Positions 9,162 through 15,515 of a DNA stretch of 64,000 bases are shown piece after piece. This DNA is from Bacteroides luti (GTDB lineage: Bacteria > Bacteroidota > Bacteroidia > Bacteroidales > Bacteroidaceae), in NCBI RefSeq assembly GCF_900128905.1, contig NZ_FQTV01000012.1:1-64000 (forward strand). The letters are read 5' to 3'. A program made the translations under genes and the position numbers. Every line of letters begins with the position of its first letter. Position 1 is the stretch's first letter. The notes under the pieces were generated by a model. That model searched no databases, was not told where the DNA came from, and saw only the letters and a program-made list of their open reading frames with translations.

Positions 9162-9500
9162 ATGATTATGAAATATGATTTAAGTCAGTTTCCCAAACGT
9201 TGGGATGAAGAATTAGAAGAATATCTTTATGAATTTGAAGGAGAATGGCTTCCAAAAGATGACGTTTTGAGGATATTAAATGATATGAATGCTGCTGTGA
9301 CTATGGGAGATGTTGTTTATAGAATGCATGGTGATGCAGATGATATAAATACAGACTTTGATGATGAATACTATGAAGATGATGAAGATGATGACAGTGA
9401 TGAAGAAGACGATTGTGAGTCTGCTGAAAACTATATCGATAACGATGAAGCCGAGGCAGTTCGCATAGCTAGAGAAATATTTAAGAAATATGGATATTAA
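9162..9500 (+). CDS. small, highly acidic protein
   Basis: This 112-residue protein has an N-terminal folded-looking part (about 1-60: KYDLSQFPKRWDEELEEYLYEFEGEW and a helix LRILNDM) and then a run dominated by Asp and Glu (about 62-95), ending in a helix EAEAVRIAREIFKKYG. I recognise no domain. It starts 5 bp after the AlbA_2-like gene, so the products may work together. A dense acidic stretch next to a putative nucleic-acid-binding protein could mimic DNA or RNA, but this is inference. An alternative start at 9168 would shorten it by two residues. Confidence 0.6.
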   Translation: MIMKYDLSQFPKRWDEELEEYLYEFEGEWLPKDDVLRILNDMNAAVTMGDVVYRMHGDADDINTDFDDEYYEDDEDDDSDEEDDCESAENYIDNDEAEAVRIAREIFKKYGY

Positions 9501-9547
9501 GAACTTATATTTTATGGTATAGTATTGTGTTATTGTATAAAAGCAAG

Positions 9548-9586
9548 AGGGTGTATCACATATCATAATGTGATTCCACCCTCTCT
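9548..9586. terminator. bidirectional terminator between convergent genes
   Basis: GAGGGTG and CACAT pair with ATGTG and CACCCTC around a short loop. It lies between the plus-strand acidic-protein gene and the minus-strand amidase gene, so it can end both transcripts. Confidence 0.75.
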
Positions 9587-9598
9587 GAAATATTCTTT

Positions 9599-10045
9599 TT
9601 ATTTCCAAACTTCATCGGCTGTATTAAAATTGGGACATTCCTTCACCCTCTCCCAAGGATCAATAATACCGTTATAGTTTTTGTCCGGACTCAAATCCCG
9701 ATGGCCTACAACCTTGCTGCCGGGAAACTCCTTGAGTAACTTGCTGACGAGGGCGTGCAGTGCAATCTGCTGAGAGAGTGTGCGGGTATCAGCCGGTTTG
9801 CCGTTGGAGTCCAGTCCGCCTTCGTAGCAGATGCCCAGAGATTTTGCATTGTATCCTCGAGCGTGTGCTCCAACTTCATCGTGGCTCCGCATTGGTTCCA
9901 CTTTGCCGTTTTTACGAATGTAGTAGTGATAACCCCACGAACTGAACCCTCTTACTTTGTGTGCCGCGTTAATGTCTTGTGCCGTAATATCTCTATCAAT
10001 TCTCGTTGCCGAGCAGTGAATTACAATTAAATTTATTTCTCTCAT
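9599..10045 (-). CDS. N-acetylmuramoyl-L-alanine amidase (Amidase_2, endolysin-like)
   Basis: This 148-residue zinc amidase would cut the bond between MurNAc and L-Ala in peptidoglycan. The T7-lysozyme-type residues are visible: LIVIHCSATR (zinc His), GYHYYI, the VGAHARGYN segment, and KVVGHRDLSPDKNYNGIIDPWE near the C-terminus. It has no signal peptide, as in phage endolysins that need a holin or another route. In Bacteroides this gene is regularly found with an HU-like gene, DUF4248 genes and replication genes, as here. The 93-bp repeat array and a coiled-coil gene lie just upstream on the same strand. Confidence 0.92.
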   Translation of the reverse strand: MREINLIVIHCSATRIDRDITAQDINAAHKVRGFSSWGYHYYIRKNGKVEPMRSHDEVGAHARGYNAKSLGICYEGGLDSNGKPADTRTLSQQIALHALVSKLLKEFPGSKVVGHRDLSPDKNYNGIIDPWERVKECPNFNTADEVWK

Positions 10046-10049
10046 GTTG

Positions 10050-10475
10050 TTTTGCCGTAATTTTATTTAAAATGCCGTAATTTGTATTTCATTCCCGTAA
10101 ATAATTTACCAATGCCGTAATCTTGTTTTTGGAATCCCATAAACAGGGCTTTCTGAATCCTCAAATGCCGTAATTTGTATTTCATTCCCGTAAATAATTT
10201 ACCAATGCCGTAATCTTGTTTTTGGAATCCCATAAACAGGGCTTTCTGAATCCTCAAATGCCGTAATTTGTATTTCATTCCCGTAAATAATTTACCAATG
10301 CCGTAATCTTGTTTTTGGAATCCCATAAACGAGTCTTTCTAGAAACTTAAATGCCGTAATTTCTATTTCGTTCCCGTGAATAATTTCCCAAATGCCGTAA
10401 TCTTGATTTGGGAACCCTATAAACAACGGCATTCAGATTCCCGAATGCCGTAATTTTGTTTTTAGTGCCGTAACT
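10050..10475 (-). repeat. 93-bp tandem repeats, about 4.5 copies, with TGCCGTAA core
   Basis: Unit starts (AATGCCGTAA) fall at 10071, 10164, 10257, 10350 and 10444. The first two units are essentially identical over their full length, the third diverges only in its last 20-odd bp, and the fourth is clearly diverged. Each unit contains two related half-units, so the core TGCCGTAA appears about eleven times. The period is a multiple of three, so a minus-strand frame (10063-10326) stays open and would give a 31-residue repeat (GFQKQDYGIGKLFTGMKYK). Because the copies are identical at every base there is no coding signal, and I list it as a repeat. It lies between the coiled-coil gene and the amidase gene and would be transcribed with them. 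Confidence 0.9.
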
Positions 10476-10743
10476 ATTGCCTGTCCTTGCAGCTGGTTAC
10501 CAAACATTGGCCTTTAAGAGCGGTGTTTAGTTGCGCGTTCAACGTAATCATCTCCTGATACATTTGCCTCACTTTCTCGGAAAGCTCGAAGTAATCCTTC
10601 TCAAAACGGGTTACCTGCTCCATCAGGTAGTCGAACTGACTCTTTACCAGTTCGGTGAAATCCTGCACCTGCTTAGCATCCTTCTTTTTCAGAAAAGGAA
10701 GTACCATTTGCAGAATGTTTATTATGCCATCTAAAATTTTCAT
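10474..10743 (-). CDS. small coiled-coil protein of the amidase module
   Basis: This 89-residue protein has an N-terminal hydrophobic helix (KILDGIINILQMVLPFL) followed by a charged helix and a long amphipathic coiled coil (about 25-75), ending in a Cys-containing tail. The layout, one hydrophobic segment plus a coiled coil beside an amidase gene, is reminiscent of small membrane-associated accessory proteins of lysis cassettes, but the N-terminal segment is short for a transmembrane helix. I recognise no named family. It lies upstream of the repeat array and amidase gene on the same strand. Confidence 0.65.
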   Translation of the reverse strand: MKILDGIINILQMVLPFLKKKDAKQVQDFTELVKSQFDYLMEQVTRFEKDYFELSEKVRQMYQEMITLNAQLNTALKGQCLVTSCKDRQ

Positions 10744-11052
10744 TTTTCTTGTTTTTGTTGATTAATAAATGATTTGAGGTAGGAGAGGCTCTCTCTTGTA
10801 CGAGAGAAACCTCTCCGGTTTGCTTGTTTGCTGTGCTTATTGTGCGTTACAAAAGCAGCTACAAGGTATACAACCTTTTTGCTTCACCTATTTACTGTGC
10901 TTATTTGCTTTGCAATGGATGGTAGCAAGATTCTATAGCCTCCCTGGTTTACCGATTTGCTGCTTTTTTATTTGCCCCGCTTTTAGGAAGAGTCCCGGAA
11001 TTTACCGGATGTTCTTTATCAATGCGGACTTAACGAGCACCAGTGTACCTGA
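10744..11052. other. 309-bp gap with hairpin and decayed repeats
   Basis: A hairpin at 10782-10816 (GGAGAGG and TCTCTC pairing with GAGAGA and CCTCTCC) lies just upstream of the coiled-coil gene. The rest holds three imperfect copies of a segment like TTTGCTGTGCTTATT (around 10825, 10888 and 10958). A plus-strand frame through here also crosses the HU gene in antisense and I do not regard it as a gene. Confidence 0.5.
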
Positions 11053-11478
11053 CTATCCCACCTCGTTACCGCCGTTGGTAACCTTTACCGGAAGCTTGGC
11101 TACCTGCGTATATGCAAGCGTTTTTTGCATATTGGTGAGCAACTTACCGGGACGGAAACTGATTCTGGTTCCGCGAATCATGGAAGATGCAAACTCATCT
11201 TCGGTAGTGGCACCATTACTTCTCACCCCAATCTGGAAGCTACCGAAGTTACCCAGGCGAACAATTCTACCCTCGGCCAATGCCTTTTTCATCGATTCCA
11301 GAATTGCTTCCACTGATGCTGCCACATCGGCACGGGTTACGGTACATCGTCCGTTTACCTCTTCGCAAAGCGAATCAAAATCCATTTCACCATACGCCTG
11401 TGCGTGTGCGTAATACTTTCCCGGTTCCGAAATTTTAGACGGGTTCTTTCTCATAACTACTGAATACTTTACACTCAT
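11053..11478 (-). CDS. HU-family DNA-binding protein (Bacteroides module type)
   Basis: This 141-residue protein is an HU/IHF-like DNA-binding protein of the longer kind found next to amidase genes in Bacteroides. The N-terminus KYSVVMRKNPSK precedes the HU fold; ADVAASVEAILESMKKALAEGRIVRLGNFGSF is the helix plus the conserved GxFGxF-type segment, and RGTRISFRPGKLLTNMQ is the arm and C-terminal part. HU-like proteins bend DNA and help replication or recombination. Its presence between the replication genes and the amidase gene supports a phage-derived module. The extended C-terminus ends KVTNGGNEVG. Confidence 0.88.
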   Translation of the reverse strand: MSVKYSVVMRKNPSKISEPGKYYAHAQAYGEMDFDSLCEEVNGRCTVTRADVAASVEAILESMKKALAEGRIVRLGNFGSFQIGVRSNGATTEDEFASSMIRGTRISFRPGKLLTNMQKTLAYTQVAKLPVKVTNGGNEVG

Positions 11479-11697
11479 TTTCTTTACATTTTTAGTTGAT
11501 TAATACTGTGGTAAAGAGCTCTTATCCTTTCTTGTTAACATTACAAAGATAGGGTATGGAGGGGGAGCGGAAACAGTAGAGCGTATTAGGTATAATTGGT
11601 GTGAATTGATTACAATTAGCAGGTGTTTTATTGCCTTAAAAACTTGTTTAAACGGGCAAAAATTGGTAAATTTACAGGAAGTAAAACAAGAAAGACT

Positions 11698-11928
11698 ATG
11701 ATAAAAACAGCAGAAGAATTTAAAATCCGGGCATATACCAAGGTGGAACTGGCTTGCCTTTACAATCCGTACATGACCATTCCCGGAGCCTTGCGCACAC
11801 TTGCCCGGTGGATAGCCGGCAACAGTGGGCTAACAGCCGAGCTTTCCGCTTTGGATTACAATCATCGTAACAGGATTTATACGCCACGCCAGGTTAAGGC
11901 TATTGTAGATTATTTGGGTGAGCCTTAG
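11698..11928 (+). CDS. DUF4248 domain protein (first copy)
   Basis: This 76-residue protein has the DUF4248 pattern: an N-terminal K-IRAYTKVELACLYNP segment, a middle GALRTLARWIAGNSGL, and IYTPRQVKAIVDYLGEP at the end. DUF4248 proteins are small and abundant in Bacteroides phage-like modules; the layout suggests a helix-turn-helix DNA-binding protein. I chose the ATG at 11698 rather than further upstream because the family begins with this segment. It is on the opposite strand to the rest of the module and divergent from the HU gene, with about 220 bp between the start codons, so it may act as the regulator of the module. Confidence 0.85.
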   Translation: MIKTAEEFKIRAYTKVELACLYNPYMTIPGALRTLARWIAGNSGLTAELSALDYNHRNRIYTPRQVKAIVDYLGEP

Positions 11929-12056
11929 AAATTTATCTCTTGGTGATATTGCTTTGTTTTATTTGTGTTTGCATTTATATACACAAGGTAAATAAAAAAT
12001 GTATTATATATTATTGCAAGTGATATTCGGTGGTAATGGAGGGTTGATGTAAAAAA

Positions 12057-12084
12057 ATAGAAGAGTGATAACACTCTTCTATTC
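12057..12084 (-). terminator. Terminator of the DnaB transcript
   Basis: Read on the minus strand, ATAGAAGAGTG pairs with CACTCTTCTAT across a 4-nt loop and is followed by TTTTTTTA. It lies 130 bp after the dnaB-like stop. The remaining gap sequence (11929-12214) shows nothing else. Confidence 0.85.
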
Positions 12085-12214
12085 ATTACTGGTTAGGGAT
12101 AATAGGGAATTTATAACACCTTTAATGGTATTTTGTTTCGTTTGTTATGCAAATATATCTATTTATTTTTTATTTGCAAAAAAATTACATCCTATTTTAT
12201 AAATAATATTACAA

Positions 12215-13606
12215 TTATTTTGCTTGTTTCATCAACCACTCCATAGGCGGTGTGTAATCGCCAATCTTCGTCATACTCTTGTTGTGTGAGAAATATACAT
12301 TGCCCGTTTCCCCGTTACGATGCTTGGCGATGTTTAACACACCAAGTCCTTCGGTGGGATAGCCGCTGTCCTTGTCGGTAGGAATGTTGTAAAGAGCCGG
12401 ACGATAGAGCATCACTACAATGTCGGCATCCTGTTCTATGGCACCACTCTCGCGTAGATCGCTCAGTTGTGGCTTTCCTCCGTAACGATTTTCTGCTTCG
12501 CGATTTAGCTGACTCAGCAAAATCACCGGACAATCCATCTCTTTGGCCAGCAGCTTTGCCTTTCGGGCAGCAGTGGCAACTTCCTGTTCTCGGTTTCGGT
12601 TCTCCTTAACGCTTCCTTTCATATCACTCAGCTGTAGGTAGTCAATGAAGATGATGTCGCACTTACCCCGGCTTTTTAGCATTCTAGATTGAGCGCGGAT
12701 ATAATCCATGCTCATAGACGGACTGTCGTCTACAATGATAGGTAGTTCTGCCAGTGATTCTGCTGTACTGAAAGCCTCGTTCCATTCCTTATCGTCCGTC
12801 ATTCCCGTTCGCCATCGGTAAGGGCTTACATCGCTCTCCATCAGAATTAGTCGGTCACCCAGTCGTTCCCCTTGCATCTCGATGCTGAAAAACACCGCAT
12901 TGATGCCCGTCTTTGCCGCTATTCGTGCAAGGAATAGTGAGAACATGGTTTTTCCTGTGGCCGGACGTGCAGCAATAACCACCAAATCGCCACGTTGCCA
13001 TCCGCCGGTAATCTTGTTCAGGTCGGTAAGCCCCGTATCGGTACCCGTTACCCCGTTTGCCGAATTTTCTATACGTCCCTTCGCCTGGGTAAGCGTGTCG
13101 TTCATAAGTGTCTCCATGTTGCGCAGGTTGTCCGCCTTCACCGCATCTTTCTCTACCCGCGTTGCCAACTCTTGCATTTCGCAAACCACATCTGCAATAT
13201 CCATCGACATGTCCTGAGCTGAGCCCAGTAGTTGAGTGAGTCCTTTTATTATTTCGCGGCGCAGATACAGTTCTTTCACAATGAGGCAGTGCTCCTTAAG
13301 GTGAACTGTGCTGACCACCTGACTGCATAATTTGGTGATGTAATACGGACCTTCTACTTTCTCGAGCTCATTGTTTCGGCGCAGCTCATCGGCAACAGTG
13401 ATGAGGTCTATATCTCTACGTCCGTTGTACATGCGCATCAGGGCGGCGAAGATAATACGGTGATTATCATAATAAAACATATCTGCCCGAAGATGCTGAG
13501 CCACCTCGGGCATGGCTTTCTTTTCCAGTATTGCGCTACCTAAAACTACACTTTCGGCATCAAAATCAAATGGAGATGATATATTCTTGTTCATATCAGT
13601 TTTCAT
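12215..13606 (-). CDS. replicative DNA helicase, DnaB family (accessory copy)
   Basis: This 463-residue protein is a hexameric DnaB-type helicase. The N-terminal domain (about 11-150; DAESVVLGSAILEKKAMPEV) is the primase-interacting region. The RecA-like domain has Walker A ARPATGKT (residues 213-220), Walker B IIFIDYLQLS, and the SQLNREAENR and SGAIEQDADIV segments. It sits 8 bp downstream of a DnaD-like gene on the same strand, so the two are likely cotranscribed as a replication unit. The neighbours suggest a phage- or element-borne helicase rather than the chromosomal one, but the sequence alone cannot exclude that it is the main copy. Confidence 0.93.
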   Translation of the reverse strand: MKTDMNKNISSPFDFDAESVVLGSAILEKKAMPEVAQHLRADMFYYDNHRIIFAALMRMYNGRRDIDLITVADELRRNNELEKVEGPYYITKLCSQVVSTVHLKEHCLIVKELYLRREIIKGLTQLLGSAQDMSMDIADVVCEMQELATRVEKDAVKADNLRNMETLMNDTLTQAKGRIENSANGVTGTDTGLTDLNKITGGWQRGDLVVIAARPATGKTMFSLFLARIAAKTGINAVFFSIEMQGERLGDRLILMESDVSPYRWRTGMTDDKEWNEAFSTAESLAELPIIVDDSPSMSMDYIRAQSRMLKSRGKCDIIFIDYLQLSDMKGSVKENRNREQEVATAARKAKLLAKEMDCPVILLSQLNREAENRYGGKPQLSDLRESGAIEQDADIVVMLYRPALYNIPTDKDSGYPTEGLGVLNIAKHRNGETGNVYFSHNKSMTKIGDYTPPMEWLMKQAK

Positions 13607-13614
13607 CGCTAAAT

Positions 13615-14283
13615 TTATAATCGTTCGTTAAAGAAACATTTCGCTTTCAGGTAATTCACGGCTGTTTTGTAAAACTGCTTGTTGTTTATCCTGCGGCAAT
13701 ACGGTTCAATTTTGGTTATAGCCAGTTCCTTTTCCTCTTTTGTCAGCCTTTTCCATATAAGGATAGCCAGACCGATATCATTAGCTTCCAATCCGGTAGC
13801 CTGGTGAAACTTGTTCCAGAACAGATAGAACTTCTGATCCTTCCTGGCAATTATTTCTGCTTTGGATAGTTCAGGATTACCCGCTTCTTCCTCTACCTTC
13901 TTTTTGGTGGTTTTACGTTTGCCCGTAAGCTCGTCGTAGTTTATTACCTGCACAATTTTTACCCCATACTTAACCGGGATAATAGCAATAAGATTTTCCC
14001 TGACCATTTTCCTGAAGAAGCAACGCGTTTTCCCCACAGTCCAGTTGAATAATTTTGCCCACGAAGGATACGAAAGGAGTGATTGGCCACGTTTGCATAT
14101 TAGTTTATCTCCATTTATTGCAACCTCTCTATCCGCAAAATTTACAGTAGCCAATACAGTAAGAAAAGCCTCCATGTATGACATGTTAGTGTCTCTGTTA
14201 TTGAAATTATGCGTAAGCAACTTTTTAGGGATAAGCACATACCCACTTGTAAGAGCCTCGAAAGGTAGATGGTTATTTTTCAT
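13615..14283 (-). CDS. DnaD-like / winged-helix replication protein
   Basis: This 222-residue protein starts MKNNHLPFEALTSGYVLIPKKLL and has a winged-helix region (CKRGQSLLSYPSWAKLFNWTVGKTRCFFRKMVRENLI) like that of phage replication initiators and DnaD-type helicase loaders, a Lys-rich linker, and a C-terminal helical part with YLFWNKFHQATGLEANDIG. The DnaB-type helicase gene follows after 8 bp, which fits a loader or initiator role. A start at 14427 would add 48 residues; I preferred 14283 because the residues before it are not conserved-looking. The family call is by layout and neighbour. Confidence 0.65.
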   Translation of the reverse strand: MKNNHLPFEALTSGYVLIPKKLLTHNFNNRDTNMSYMEAFLTVLATVNFADREVAINGDKLICKRGQSLLSYPSWAKLFNWTVGKTRCFFRKMVRENLIAIIPVKYGVKIVQVINYDELTGKRKTTKKKVEEEAGNPELSKAEIIARKDQKFYLFWNKFHQATGLEANDIGLAILIWKRLTKEEKELAITKIEPYCRRINNKQFYKTAVNYLKAKCFFNERL

Positions 14284-14569
14284 AAGTGTAATTTTGGTAT
14301 TAAAATTTGTAATAGTTAAAACATTGTTGTTTGTTTTTCGTGGGGCAAAAGTAAGAGCCGATTCAATAGCCTCCAAATAGCTGATACCGTTTTGAGCGAA
14401 AAATGCACTTTTATGCATAAAATTCATATTTTGTCACTATTTTACTTTTTTTTATTGGTGAATAACAGCTTGTATATGTCTTGATTTAGCAAAAATAAAT
14501 ATGCCGATAAAAGTACCGATGGTCAAGGCTTGTAAGTGGCTGTTTTGTAGAGAGGTATAAAAGCAAATA

Positions 14570-14608
14570 TGTTTCTTTGGTGCCGATTAAAGCGCACCAA
14601 AGAAACAC
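14570..14608 (-). terminator. hairpin after the second DUF4248 gene
   Basis: TGTTTCTTTGGTGC pairs perfectly with GCACCAAAGAAACA across a short loop. It lies 78 bp after the stop of the minus-strand DUF4248 gene. No strong T-run follows, so termination is probable but not certain. The rest of the gap 14284-14685 shows no gene. Confidence 0.6.
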
Positions 14609-14685
14609 ATTAGAATTAGATTTATATTACATATAAATCCTGTGGTGTTTTGTTTTTTAGAGAAAAGAAAAAGGCATATATAGCA

Positions 14686-14985
14686 TTAAAAATTCTTTCT
14701 GTCTACAGTTCTTTTGTTTCTGTAGCTATTAATCAGAAAATCATCCGGATATCCCCAATTATTGACTATCACTGTAATCTGTTTGGGTATAAAAATATCG
14801 TTATCAAATGAGAACCCTGCTTCCAGAAGTTCTGCATGCAGTTTTTTATCTTCTTTTATTGCAGTAATAAACATTTTTTTTGCCATGTTGGCACGTGAAC
14901 AGTTTCGGAAATACATAGCAGCTATTTTGGTTATACGAACACATCCTTTGAGCTTATGCTCATAAGCACTATTTGTTATAGTCAT
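14686..14985 (-). CDS. DUF4248 domain protein (second, divergent copy)
   Basis: This 99-residue protein has the same layout as the first DUF4248 copy: a short N-terminus, VRITKIAAMYFRNCSRANMAKKMFITAIKEDKKL, then AGFSFDNDIFIPKQITVIVNNWGYP and a basic tail of about 20 residues not seen in copy one. Identity to copy one is low, so it is an old paralogue or came separately. It is at the end of the phage-like module, facing away from the cas operon, with 530 bp in between holding iteron-like repeats. Confidence 0.65.
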   Translation of the reverse strand: MTITNSAYEHKLKGCVRITKIAAMYFRNCSRANMAKKMFITAIKEDKKLHAELLEAGFSFDNDIFIPKQITVIVNNWGYPDDFLINSYRNKRTVDRKNF

Positions 14986-15208
14986 TAAGTATTTGATTTT
15001 TATTATTAATAAATTGATATTTGTTTAAAAGTGTAAATCGATTTAACTTGTGCAAATGTAAGTATAATTATTCATTCCTGAAACATAAATTCAATATATT
15101 TTTAACATTGTTATGCTCAATATACAAGATTTTCAATTAGTTTTTGCTGCCCACAAAGTGACTTGTTTTTAATCGCTTTTTTATACGGATTATTTACCTT
15201 AAAATTTG

Positions 15209-15305
15209 TTGGCGAATGGATGATGGTTTATTGGTGAATGGTTCTGCAATTGTTGGTGAATGGATTTTTTTTATTGGCGAATGGACTTTTTTTGTTGGAA
15301 GGGTG
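15209..15305 (+). repeat. iteron-like direct repeats, 21-22 bp apart
   Basis: TTGGCGAATGGA or TTGGTGAATGG occurs at 15209, 15231, 15253 and 15274, and a degenerate copy (TTGGAAGGGTGG) at 15294. The start-to-start spacing is 22, 22, 21 and 20 bp, about two helix turns, so bound proteins would sit on one face of the DNA. Such repeats are typical of replication iterons or a multi-site operator. They lie between the second DUF4248 gene and the cas3 promoter region, so either neighbour could use them. The rest of 14986-15515 is AT-rich without a gene. Confidence 0.75.
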
Positions 15306-15424
15306 GGTTGGAGTAAATAGTGAATATTGAACAATGCTTTACGATATTATTTTATTCATTTTGGCATAATCGATATTAATAGTATATTTCTTAATATATT
15401 TTTATTATATTAATTATATTTGAT

Positions 15425-15432
15425 TATATTTG
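15425..15432 (+). promoter_or_regulatory. candidate -7 promoter element of the cas operon
   Basis: TATATTTG is an exact match to the Bacteroides -7 consensus TAnnTTTG, 83 bp upstream of the cas3 start. No clear -33 TTTG is seen at the usual distance, so this is a weak call. Confidence 0.4.
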
Positions 15433-15515
15433 TATGAAATAATCTAATGCTAATTTGAGGTTGTATTTTAGTATAACTCTTAAATTAATAATGAATTACA
15501 TACAAAAATCAGATA

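Noticed and set aside
10063-10326. 87-residue protein with three identical 31-residue repeats
   Set aside because: It is the 93-bp DNA repeat read in one frame; the copies show no synonymous variation and no start signal. Kept as a repeat.
10796-11413. 205-residue plus-strand frame over the gap and the HU gene
   Set aside because: Most of it lies antisense to a clear HU-family gene, and the composition (Cys/Leu/Phe rich) is that of a shadow frame.
9599-15515. Diversity-generating retroelement (repeats next to phage-like genes)
   Set aside because: No reverse transcriptase gene and no template/variable repeat pair with A-specific changes; the 93-bp copies are adjacent and nearly identical.
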